In this document: positions 8,645-16,055 of the stretch, piece by piece
How the letters are laid out: each line of letters begins with the position of its first letter
Numbering within the stretch: position 1 is the stretch's first letter
From: an uncultured Pseudomonadota bacterium
GTDB taxonomy: Bacteria > Myxococcota_A > UBA796 > JAFGLY01
Reading direction: 5' to 3'
NCBI GenBank assembly: GCA_937912125.1
Contig: CALDOK010000176.1
Span: 1 to 32,051, forward strand
Length of the DNA stretch: 32,051 bases
Program-made: the position numbers and the translations under genes
The notes under the pieces: generated by a model
Databases searched by the model: none
Told to the model about the DNA's origin: nothing
What the model saw: only the letters and a program-made list of their open reading frames with translations

Positions 8645-10171
8645 ATGCGCTCCGACTACCTGCCCGTCTTGTTGCTGTTCGGCTGCCCCGCTCCCGCGGA
8701 CAGCGGCACCGACAGCGCGCCTCCGGAGCAGCCGGTCTACGAGGACGTGCTCTCGGCCGCCGACGGCTGGCTGGTGGGCGACCTGCACGCCCACACCAGC
8801 TACAGCTCCGACGGCTTCGACGCCGTGGCCAGCCAGATCGCCATGGCCTCCGCCCTCGAAGACCCCGCCTTCCTCGAGGCGCACCCCGCGTACCAGGGCC
8901 ACGGGCTGGACTTCCTGGCCTTCACCGACCACAGCAGCGTCGAGGCCGCCTTCGACCCGGACTTCGTGAGCGATCGCCTGGTGCTGATCCCAGGGGCCGA
9001 GTGGAACTTCTCCATCGCCGAGGCCAACCTGCACGGCCTCGAGCAGAGCGTCTCGGTGGACCTCGAGGGTGACGGCTTCGACGCTGACGACCTGCGCGCG
9101 GCAGTGGAAACCGTGCACTGCCTGGGGGCCAACTTCTCCATCAACCACCCCATGGCCGCCAACTACCCCTTCGCCTGGGACGTGCGCAGCCATGACAGCC
9201 TCGAGATCTGGAACGCGGGCTGGGCCTTGAGCGTGCCCCCAGCGGATCAGGCCCTCATCGTCGAGTGGGAGGCGGCTCGCGGGCCAGTCAGCCCCTTCTT
9301 CCGTCGGGCGGTCCAGGCCCACAGCCTGCACGCCGGGGGCGAGGCCCTGGTGCTGTACGAGGCCATGCTGGCCCGGGGCGTACATGTGGCCGTGGTGGGC
9401 GGCAGCGACCGCCACATCCTGTTCCTGCCGGGCTTCCCGGCCACTCGCGTGCTGGTCGAGGGCGGCGCGGCTGCGGATCGCGAAGCCGTGCTGGCCGGAA
9501 TCCGCAGCCGCCGGACCTTCGTCTCCCGCGGGCCCGCGGGGCCCCAGCTGCTGCTCGAGGTGGAGAGCGCCGCTGGCGAGGGCATGATGGGGGACCAGCT
9601 GTCCGTGGCTGCAGGTGAGACGGTCACCGTCAGGATCGGCACGGCCCGCGCCCCGTCCGGGCAGCTGCGCCTGATCCACGGCGTGGCCGTGGCCAGCGAC
9701 GAGGAGCTCGAGGGCGCGGCCTTGGGCCAGCAGATCGCCAGCTGGGACCTGGCGGCCGACGGCGGGGCGGAGCGCTTCGAGCTGGAGCTCGCGGTGCAGT
9801 CTGGGGACTGGCTCTACCCGGTGATCGTGGAGCCCACCGTGCCCGCTGAGCTCGAGGCGGAGCACGGCGCGGCGCTGCTCGATCTGGCCCGCGCCGCGGC
9901 GGCCGCCACCACCGACTTCACGGCCATCTCCAAGATCGCCGGCTCCTTGATGGACACGGAGGTCCTGGCCGATCCCTCCGAGTGCGACCCTGCGGACTGG
10001 GAGCCCATGATGCTGCAGTGCATCCCCGCCGACACCCAGCCCCCCGGCAGCTTCTTCGTGCCCGACCCCCTGCAGCGGGCCTTCAACGCCATGACCGTCG
10101 ACGGCGAGCCCACGGGCTGGACCATGGGCGCCATCGGCTCGGCCGTGATGTTCGTACCGGCCGCGGGCTGA
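8645..10171 (+). CDS. PHP-domain lipoprotein, CehA/McbA family-like metallohydrolase
   Basis: 508 residues. A short signal with lipobox LFGC (Cys14) and an Asp/Ser/Pro linker point to a lipid-anchored envelope protein. PHP metal-binding motifs appear in order: GDLHAHTSYSSDG (His48, His50), FTDHS (D95, H96), SINHP at about 165-169 and GGSDRH at about 251-256. The family includes phosphoesterases and the CehA carbaryl hydrolase, so a hydrolytic role on a phosphate, ester or carbamate substrate is plausible but the substrate is unknown. After the PHP domain a beta-sandwich region (about 300-400) and a tail with two Cys (about 443-457) follow. The start is preceded by GGGATAGGGG. The RNase Z-like gene begins 30 bases downstream on the same strand. 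Confidence 0.85.
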   Translation: MRSDYLPVLLLFGCPAPADSGTDSAPPEQPVYEDVLSAADGWLVGDLHAHTSYSSDGFDAVASQIAMASALEDPAFLEAHPAYQGHGLDFLAFTDHSSVEAAFDPDFVSDRLVLIPGAEWNFSIAEANLHGLEQSVSVDLEGDGFDADDLRAAVETVHCLGANFSINHPMAANYPFAWDVRSHDSLEIWNAGWALSVPPADQALIVEWEAARGPVSPFFRRAVQAHSLHAGGEALVLYEAMLARGVHVAVVGGSDRHILFLPGFPATRVLVEGGAAADREAVLAGIRSRRTFVSRGPAGPQLLLEVESAAGEGMMGDQLSVAAGETVTVRIGTARAPSGQLRLIHGVAVASDEELEGAALGQQIASWDLAADGGAERFELELAVQSGDWLYPVIVEPTVPAELEAEHGAALLDLARAAAAATTDFTAISKIAGSLMDTEVLADPSECDPADWEPMMLQCIPADTQPPGSFFVPDPLQRAFNAMTVDGEPTGWTMGAIGSAVMFVPAAG

Positions 10172-10201
10172 CGCCGCGCGGTCCTCGACCAGGGAGGAAC
10201 G

Positions 10202-11146
10202 ATGGAGATCATCCTGCTCGGCACCGGCGCGGACATCCCCCGCCCCGAGCGTCCCCTGAGCTCGGTGGCCCTGCGCATGGGCGCGGCGACCTACCTGCTG
10301 GACTGCGGCGAGGGCACACAGCTGGCCTACGCCGCCTCGTCCGTTGGCCTGGGCGGCCTGCGCCTGGTGGCCATCACCCACCTGCATGCCGATCAGGTGC
10401 TGGGGCTGCCCGGGCTGCTGGCGCGGCGGGGCCAGATCGAGGGGGCCGAGCCCCTGACCATCGTCGGGCCTGCCGGGCTCCAGGAGCTGATCGTGCCGCT
10501 GCTGCGGGCCGTGGGCACGCGCATCCCCTATGAGCTGCGCTTCCTCGAGCTGGCGGGCGAGCTGCCTGGCAAGAAGGCACCCCTGCCCGTGGTCTACCGC
10601 GATGAGCTGATCGAGCTGTGCTGGCTGCCCCTGGATCACGCGGTCCCCACCGCGGGCTTCCGGGTGGTCGAGCACCCGCGCCCGGGCAAGTTCTCGGCCT
10701 CCGCCGCCAGGGCCCGAGGCCTGCAGCCCGGTCCCGCCTTCGGCCAGCTCCAGGCGGGCCAGGCCGTGACCGCCCCCGATGGCACCTTGGTGCAGCCCGA
10801 CCAGGTGGTGGGCGCCCCGCGGCCCGGCCGCGCCCTGGCCTATGTGTCCGACAGCGGGCCGTGCCCGGCGCTGTACCGCCTGCTGGATCAGGTTGATCTG
10901 GCGGTGCTGGGTGGGGGCTTCCTGCCCGAGCACCAGGCGGTGGCCCGCAGCAAGAAGCAGCTCGCCCTGCGGGACGCGGCGCGGGTCTGCGCTCGCTCGT
11001 CGGTGCGCCGTGCCCTGTTCACCCAGCTCTCACCCCGCATCCCCGATGAGCGCCTGGACCACGCGGACACCCTGGTGGCCGAGTTCTCGGAGCACTACCG
11101 GGTGGGGCGCAGTGGCGAGCGGGTGACGGTGGTCGCCCGGGACTGA
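10202..11146 (+). CDS. RNase Z-like metallo-beta-lactamase-fold protein with altered metal site
   Basis: 314 residues, the length of bacterial tRNA 3'-endonuclease RNase Z, and recognisable throughout: LGTGADIPRPERPLSSVAL at the N-terminus, LLDCGEGTQ (32-40), THLHADQVLGLPGLL (59-73), LDHAVPTAGFRV and the EHPRPGKF segment, GPAFGQL, YVSDS (D217) and FTQLSPR. The motif HxHxDH reads H60-L-H62-A-D64-Q65. The usual THxSPR reads T-Q275-LSPR, and the region where the HST loop should be reads K-Q253-L-A. His146 and Asp217 remain. In the known structures the replaced positions are two ligands of the second zinc and the proton-donating HST loop, so this protein may be inactive or use one metal. A strong GGGAGGAA ribosome site precedes the ATG. 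Identity as RNase Z family is secure; activity is doubtful. Confidence 0.85.
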   Translation: MEIILLGTGADIPRPERPLSSVALRMGAATYLLDCGEGTQLAYAASSVGLGGLRLVAITHLHADQVLGLPGLLARRGQIEGAEPLTIVGPAGLQELIVPLLRAVGTRIPYELRFLELAGELPGKKAPLPVVYRDELIELCWLPLDHAVPTAGFRVVEHPRPGKFSASAARARGLQPGPAFGQLQAGQAVTAPDGTLVQPDQVVGAPRPGRALAYVSDSGPCPALYRLLDQVDLAVLGGGFLPEHQAVARSKKQLALRDAARVCARSSVRRALFTQLSPRIPDERLDHADTLVAEFSEHYRVGRSGERVTVVARD

Positions 11147-11261
11147 GGCGCCCGTCCGGGCCTGCCGCCTCGCGCCTATGCCCCACTGCGGGCATGGAGT
11201 ATCCTGCCCTCGCCCACGGCCCGGGGACAGCGGCGTCCCCCCCACGACCAGGAACGCCTGG

Positions 11262-12557
11262 ATGAGCTCGTCCGACTCCCTCCCCCGATCCGTCAGCAGC
11301 CAGTGGGTGGCCTTCGTGGGCTGTGGCGGCTTCCTCGCCACGCTGCTGGCGCTGGCGCGCCTGGACGTCAACCGGCCGCTGCTGATCCTGCTGGCCATGG
11401 CGGGCACGGCCCTGCCCATGATCGTCCTGGATCTCGGCGTGCGCCGGGTACACCGCAACCCGTCCACGGGCCTGGACTTCGACGGGCCCGCTCGCCGCCT
11501 GGCGCTGGGGCGCGTGGCCACCAAGCTGCTGGGGTTCTACGCCACCATCGGCGGCCTGGCCCTGCTGTACTGGGCGGCGCCTGAGTACGAGCGCAGCTTC
11601 TACCAGCCCTTCTGGGAGCTGCTGGAGCTGGCGCTGTGGCCCGTCCTGGCCGCGGCGGTGCCCTACTTCGCCTGGCTCGACCGCCGCATGCGCGAGCCCA
11701 GGGATGGCTACTGGCACGCGGGACGCGCGGTGCTGGGGCAGTGGAACGGGGTGGACTGGAGGCTGCTGCGGGGCCACCTGCTGGGCTGGGTGATCAAGGG
11801 CTTCTACCTCCCCCTGATGAGCGTCTACCTGGGCGACGCCGCCGCCTGGCTGGCCCACAGCGATCCCATGGCCGCGCTGGGGAGCTTCCCCCAGGTGGTG
11901 ACCTGGATCTCGAAGCTCGCCCTGGGGGTGGATCTGGCCTTCGTGGCCATCGGGTATGTGCTCATGCTCCGGGTGCTGGACACCCACATCCGCTCCCCCA
12001 ACCCGTTCATGTACGGCTGGGTCTTCACGCTCATGCTCTACCAGCCCTTCTGGTCCACCATGAGCAAGCGCTTCTTCGCCTACGGCGACGGTGATGTCTG
12101 GACGGACCACCTCGAGGGCATCCCGCTGCTGCTCACCGTCTGGGGCGTGCTCATCATCGCCAGCAAGCTGGGCTGGGCTTGGTCCAACCTGTCCTTTGGC
12201 ACCCGCTTCTCCAACCTGACCAACCGGGGCATCATCACCAACGGCCCCTACCGCTTCACCAAGCACCCCTCCTACCTGTTCAAGAACCTGTCCTGGTGGC
12301 TGCTGTCGGTGCCCTTCCTGTCCGCGGACGGCCCGGCCCAGGCGGCCCAGCACGCGGTGGCCCTGCTGGGGGTCAACCTGCTCTACGCCGTCCGCGCCCG
12401 CGCCGAGGAGCAGCACCTGTCGGAGGACCCGGACTATGTGCGCTACGCCCTGTGGATGAACGAGCACGGCGTCTTCGCGGGGCTGGGGCGGTGGCTGCCC
12501 TGCTTGCGCTACCGGCCGCCCCATGGGACCGAAGTGGCGGCGAACCAGGGGAGTTGA
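11262..12557 (+). CDS. Polytopic membrane protein with ICMT/PEMT-like methyltransferase domain
   Basis: 431 residues with about eight to nine hydrophobic segments. The last third shows the pattern shared by isoprenylcysteine carboxyl methyltransferase and phospholipid methyltransferase-like membrane enzymes: NGPYRFTKHPSYLFKNLSWW (about 327-346) followed by RAEEQHLSEDPDYVRYALW (about 397-415), residues that bind S-adenosylmethionine in that superfamily. The substrate cannot be told from sequence, and bacteria mostly lack prenylated proteins, so a lipid or small-molecule substrate is more likely. The N-terminal 200 residues are additional membrane segments without a recognised domain. The ATG at 11262 has AGGA eight bases upstream; an earlier in-frame ATG (11178) would add a Pro/Arg-rich leader without a ribosome site. 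Confidence 0.75.
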   Translation: MSSSDSLPRSVSSQWVAFVGCGGFLATLLALARLDVNRPLLILLAMAGTALPMIVLDLGVRRVHRNPSTGLDFDGPARRLALGRVATKLLGFYATIGGLALLYWAAPEYERSFYQPFWELLELALWPVLAAAVPYFAWLDRRMREPRDGYWHAGRAVLGQWNGVDWRLLRGHLLGWVIKGFYLPLMSVYLGDAAAWLAHSDPMAALGSFPQVVTWISKLALGVDLAFVAIGYVLMLRVLDTHIRSPNPFMYGWVFTLMLYQPFWSTMSKRFFAYGDGDVWTDHLEGIPLLLTVWGVLIIASKLGWAWSNLSFGTRFSNLTNRGIITNGPYRFTKHPSYLFKNLSWWLLSVPFLSADGPAQAAQHAVALLGVNLLYAVRARAEEQHLSEDPDYVRYALWMNEHGVFAGLGRWLPCLRYRPPHGTEVAANQGS

Positions 12558-12661
12558 TGCCTCGCGGGGCGGCCTGCTCGCTCCTGACGTGGCAGGAATC
12601 TCTCGCTCCCTACAGGCGCCGGGGCGGGCCGCGATAGGCTAGGTGCGCGAGAGGAGGCCCC

Positions 12662-13192
12662 ATGGCGAGGAAGAAGACCCGGTTTCAGTGGACCGAGGAA
12701 GATGGCGAGCTCGAACAGGGAGAGCGCCGGGACCAGGTCGAGGCGCGGCAGCTGCGGCACGAGCTGGCCGCCCTGTCCGGGCGTCTGGCCGACCTGACGC
12801 CCGGACAGCTCAAGCGCCTGGCTCTGGATGAGCTGTTGGTGAAGGAGATCGTGTTGCTGGGGCGGCTGGGTCCCCAGTCGGCCCGCCGCCGGCAGGTGCT
12901 GCGGGTCTCGGGGCTGCTCCGCGGGGCCGATCTCGAGGATCTCGAGATCCGCCTGGCTGGCTCAGGCCAGGACGAGGGCAAGCTCCGGTCCCTCGAGCAC
13001 TGGCGCAGCAAGCTCATCGGTGGCGGAGACACAGAGCTCGAGGCCTTCATCGAGGCGCACCCTTCGGCCGATCGCCAGCGCCTGCGCTCGCTGATCCGCC
13101 AGGCTCGCACCCCGGGGCGTGCCGGCAGCAGCGCGGCCCGTCGGCTGTTCCAGGAGATGAAAGCCGAGGAGCCGGGCGGCGGCGAGGAGTAG
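12662..13192 (+). CDS. darP: Dual-action ribosomal maturation protein DarP (YjgA / DUF615)
   Basis: A 176-residue, highly charged helical protein. The signature of the family is clear: SARRRQVLRVSGLLR in the centre (about 74-88), SLEHWRSKLIGGGDTELEAFI at about 111-131, then HPSADRQRLRSLIRQA (about 133-148) and SAARRLFQEMKA near the end. DarP associates with 50S precursors and promotes peptidyl-transferase centre maturation. The N-terminus is somewhat shorter and carries an RFQWTEED segment. The ATG at 12662 is preceded by AGGAGG (12652-12657) at short spacing. A GATAGGCT element (12633-12640) 22 bases upstream could be part of the promoter. The gene is alone on its strand and ends at a convergent hairpin. 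Confidence 0.88.
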   Translation: MARKKTRFQWTEEDGELEQGERRDQVEARQLRHELAALSGRLADLTPGQLKRLALDELLVKEIVLLGRLGPQSARRRQVLRVSGLLRGADLEDLEIRLAGSGQDEGKLRSLEHWRSKLIGGGDTELEAFIEAHPSADRQRLRSLIRQARTPGRAGSSAARRLFQEMKAEEPGGGEE

Positions 13193-13199
13193 TCTCGTC

Positions 13200-13227
13200 C
13201 GCAGGATCTCGACGGCGGAGATCCGCG
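13200..13227. terminator. Hairpin between convergent genes
   Basis: Perfect arms GGATCTC (13204-13210) and GAGATCC (13218-13224) around a 7-base loop, extended by CGC/GCG with one bulged A. It begins 8 bases after the darP stop and ends 32 bases before the stop of the convergent membrane ferredoxin gene, a position suited to a bidirectional terminator. There is no T-tract, so an intrinsic terminator is not proven. Confidence 0.45.
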
Positions 13228-13258
13228 ACGCAGCGTCCTGCTGGGACCGCGTCCGGTC

Positions 13259-14302
13259 TCACGGTTCCCGGGTGCGCCGCAGGTCCTTCAGCCGGGTGTT
13301 CGGCTCGCGGTAGCGGCGGAAGCCGCGCCACAGGGCCCCCCACCAGGCCACGCCGTTCCAGCGGGGGCTCAGGATCAGCTTGGCGAAGAGCGTGTAGCCG
13401 AAGAACATGGCCACGTAGTTCCACAGCACAAAGGCGGCGATCCCCAGGGACAGCAGCAGGGGTGTGGGGAACAGCTGCGGCGCCGCGAAGAACAGCACCA
13501 CCGGCAGGGTGGTCGCCACGGTGATGGCCAGGGCCCAGCTGTGGCTGACGTCGATGGCGCTGTGGGGGCAGAAGGCGATGCAGCGCATGCAGGACTCGCA
13601 GTGCCAGGTCCAGTAGGGACGCTCGCCCTTCATCTCGATGGCGCCCACCGGGCAGGCGTCCTGGCACAGGCCGCAGCCGGTGCACTTGGGGTTGGCCATG
13701 AACAGCTTGCCCAGGAAAATCCTACCCGCCAGTAGATAGAGCAGGGTGACGGGCCAGAGGATCAAGGCCATCACGGCCTCGTAGGCCAGGTTGAGGCTCA
13801 ACCATCGCCGCTCGCCGGCCAGCATCCTGGTCGCGAAGCGCTCCACGATGGGGCGTGCTCGGTCCACGATGAGCTGGGCGGTGGCCACGGCCTGGGGCGG
13901 GTGAAAGGCCATCCAGTTGGACGGCATGTTCACCGACATGGCCCCCCGCACGCGGTAGCCGCGGGATGCGAGCAGGGCGGCGGTGACGAAGGGGGCGCTG
14001 CTGGCGGCCCCTGGTGGATGGAAGGGACCCGTCTTGATGCCCGCCCGGGTGCAGATCACGAACGCGGGGGCGCCGTCGACCCTGGGCAGCTGGGCGGCCC
14101 ACTTCAGCAGGGCCCAGGGGGCGCAGAAGCCGTGGGTGGGCAGGGCCAGGCACAGGGGGCCCGCGCTGGCTGGTGGCCCGGTCTCGACGGGAGCCATGCG
14201 GACCTGGCGGCCCTGGGCCCTGGCGAGCTCGGCCACCCAGGCGGCGCAGCGCTGGGAGTTGCCTGTGCCGCTGAGGAAGCAGATCTCGAGGGTGTCGGCC
14301 AT
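13259..14302 (-). CDS. Membrane-anchored EFR1-type flavodoxin-ferredoxin protein
   Basis: 347 residues. The N-terminus has the flavodoxin phosphate loop FLSGTGNS (about 9-16), with THGFCAPWALLKW and NMPSNW as later flavin-side loops. A hydrophobic segment (about 170-190) precedes two 4Fe-4S sets at about 207-246: CTGCGLCQDACP and CESCMRCIAFCP. Two or three further membrane segments (about 252-305) follow. The second such protein in this window, it differs from the one at 7652-8557 by its membrane segments, so it could pass electrons to or from a membrane partner. The ATG at 14302 lies within GGCCATGGC; the start codons of this gene and of the opposite-strand remnant overlap in CATG. Confidence 0.85.
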   Translation of the reverse strand: MADTLEICFLSGTGNSQRCAAWVAELARAQGRQVRMAPVETGPPASAGPLCLALPTHGFCAPWALLKWAAQLPRVDGAPAFVICTRAGIKTGPFHPPGAASSAPFVTAALLASRGYRVRGAMSVNMPSNWMAFHPPQAVATAQLIVDRARPIVERFATRMLAGERRWLSLNLAYEAVMALILWPVTLLYLLAGRIFLGKLFMANPKCTGCGLCQDACPVGAIEMKGERPYWTWHCESCMRCIAFCPHSAIDVSHSWALAITVATTLPVVLFFAAPQLFPTPLLLSLGIAAFVLWNYVAMFFGYTLFAKLILSPRWNGVAWWGALWRGFRRYREPNTRLKDLRRTREP

Positions 14303-14686
14303 GGCGGGTATTCTACACGCCGACGAGATCGACTTCGAGGCCTTCGACGTCCAGGGTGAGCTGGTCAGGCCCAGCACCGCGCTCTCGTCCAGCCGTTCCA
14401 TGGCCACCACCAAGGCCGCCCTGGGCCTGCAGCGCGGCGTGGTGTTGGTGGACACCATCACCACCTCGAAGGCCGCCGCCCTGGCCCACCACGAGCAGGG
14501 CGACGACACCCAGGCCTGGCGCCTGGTGAGCGAGCTCGAGCGGCGCCTGGACCGGGTGCGGGACGACGATTGGAGTCCGAGTGGGAGCGGACGGCCAGCC
14601 TGATGGGGCTGCTCGAGACCCTGGTGGACCTGGCGGATCGCATCGTGAGCCGCAGGGATCCCGTGAGCGGGCTGCCGCGGCGCTGA
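14301..14686 (+). pseudogene. Frameshifted remnant, possibly C-terminal end of a vWA-type protein
   Basis: One frame runs from the ATG at 14301 to a TGA at 14601-14603 and encodes a coherent helical stretch (ALGLQRGVVLVDTITTSKAA, then HHEQGDDTQAWRLVSELERRL). From about 14573 a different frame continues in the same style (ESEWERTASLMGLLETL, then VDLADRIVSRRDPVSGLPRR) to TGA at 14684-14686. Joining the two needs one missing or two extra bases near 14570. The helical 'A..GD...A..L' pattern resembles the tail that follows vWA domains in Ca-activated-channel-like proteins, but the vWA domain itself is absent. The N-terminal piece (EIDFEAFDVQGELVRPS) looks like another fragment of a larger gene. 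No ribosome site is visible because the start overlaps the divergent gene. A sequencing error is the main alternative for the frameshift. Confidence 0.5.
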
Positions 14687-14714
14687 GGGGGTGGGGCGGC
14701 CCCCCTGATCCAGC

Positions 14715-16055
14715 TCACGGCAGCAGCGCGTACAGGTCCTCGACGGGGGTGGTGCGGCCCAGGTAGGTGGCGGGGAAGCTCAGATCCCAGACCACCTCGC
14801 CCGCGGGGGTGATCTCTCGGATGCGGCCGCCGGAGCCGGTGCTGTGCAGCGTGTTGTCGCTGGCCAGGCGGTGCACGTCGCCGCCCATGGGGGCGTCCAG
14901 GCCCTGCCCCTGGCCGTGGCTCCAGACCTGCTCGAGGAGCTGGCTGCCCTGGTCCAGGGCGTACTCCCTGACCATCACCTCGTCGCCGATGGCGGAGCTG
15001 TGGCTGGACAGCAGCAGGGTGTCGTCGGCGGTGATGTGGGCGCCGTGTTGCCAGCGGAAGACGGTGCCGGTGCTGGTGAAGCCCCAGGCCCCAGGCAGCT
15101 GACCGAACCAGCGCTGGGGCTCGCCGTCTGGGCCCAGCTCCACCAGGGACTCGGTGGTGAAGAAGGAGAGCAGGAAGCGCTCGCTCGCTGGGTTCCAGGC
15201 TACGCCGTTGTTCTGGCAGGCTTGGTCGGTGCCGAGGGCGGCGTGCAGGTCGGCGCAGTCCCACAGGGTGCGCTGGACGCCGCTGGGGTCCAGGACCTCG
15301 AGGCTGTCGTAGCCGGTGTCGTGGGTGGCCCCCCAGGCGATGCTGCCGTCGCCTGTGGCGGTGAAGCCGTGGTGTAGGCCCGGGGTGGCGTAGGTGGCCA
15401 GCACGGCGCCGTCGATGCTCAGCCGCTGGACCTGAGAGGCCGCGCCGCCGTCCAGGCTGCCGTAGAAGCTGTTGTGGTCCACCAGTAGCGATCGGCCGTC
15501 GGCGGCGATCTGCGGCTGCAGGGTGAGCCGGCCCTGGGGGCTGGCCAGGGCCCAGATCACGCGGCCGGCGCGGTCCAGGATCAGGCTCCAGCTCTCGCCC
15601 TGGCTCATGCCGACGGAGCTGGTGAAGATCCACCCCAGGTCCGGGTCGCCCCCGCCCTCGTCCTGGATCAGCACCGCGGCATGGCTCAGGCCCTCGGGCA
15701 GCGCCGCGGTGCAGATCGCCACCTCGTCGCTGGTCCAGCGCCCGCCGTCCGTGGTGGTCACCACCCGCAGCGCCACCTCGGCGCCGAAGGGCACGCCGAG
15801 CACCAGCTGCTCCTTGGGTCCGGCGCCACCCTCGATCGCTGGGCCGGCGATCCAGGTCTCGCCGTCCAGCCACTCCACCTGTGGGGTTCCCGGCCCGAGC
15901 TGATCCCAGCTGAGCCACACCAGGCTGCCGATGTGGTCGTCCAGGCGGGCCTCGAGCCCGGCGGCGAAGGGCTGGGGCGGGCCGCTGTCCCCAGGCCGGC
16001 TGTCCAGCCCCGGGTCGGGGGTGCACGCCAGCAGCAGCCACGCGAGGATGCTCAC
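14715..16055 (-). CDS. Arylsulfotransferase-like lipoprotein, copy A
   Basis: 446 residues starting at a GTG that overlaps the upstream copy's stop by four bases (GTGA), so the two are translationally coupled. The signal is very short with lipobox LLAC (Cys11). The body is a repeated beta-strand pattern of beta-propeller type: RVIWALASPQGRLTL, LLVDHNSFYG, TPGLHHGF, WQHGAHITADDTLL, HRLASDNTLHSTGSGG, IREITPAGEVVWDL. This matches the style of arylsulfotransferase (ASST/Arylsulfotran_2) proteins, which move sulfate between phenolic compounds without PAPS in the periplasm. Whether this copy is a transferase is not shown; conserved His in HHGF and HGAH could be active-site residues. It is homologous along its length to copy B and to the broken copy C. 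Confidence 0.72.
   Translation of the reverse strand: MSILAWLLLACTPDPGLDSRPGDSGPPQPFAAGLEARLDDHIGSLVWLSWDQLGPGTPQVEWLDGETWIAGPAIEGGAGPKEQLVLGVPFGAEVALRVVTTTDGGRWTSDEVAICTAALPEGLSHAAVLIQDEGGGDPDLGWIFTSSVGMSQGESWSLILDRAGRVIWALASPQGRLTLQPQIAADGRSLLVDHNSFYGSLDGGAASQVQRLSIDGAVLATYATPGLHHGFTATGDGSIAWGATHDTGYDSLEVLDPSGVQRTLWDCADLHAALGTDQACQNNGVAWNPASERFLLSFFTTESLVELGPDGEPQRWFGQLPGAWGFTSTGTVFRWQHGAHITADDTLLLSSHSSAIGDEVMVREYALDQGSQLLEQVWSHGQGQGLDAPMGGDVHRLASDNTLHSTGSGGRIREITPAGEVVWDLSFPATYLGRTTPVEDLYALLP

Noticed and set aside
8567-10933. 788-codon minus-strand open frame opposite the PHP and RNase Z-like genes
   Set aside because: Same antisense shadow effect; both plus-strand genes have family motifs and ribosome sites.
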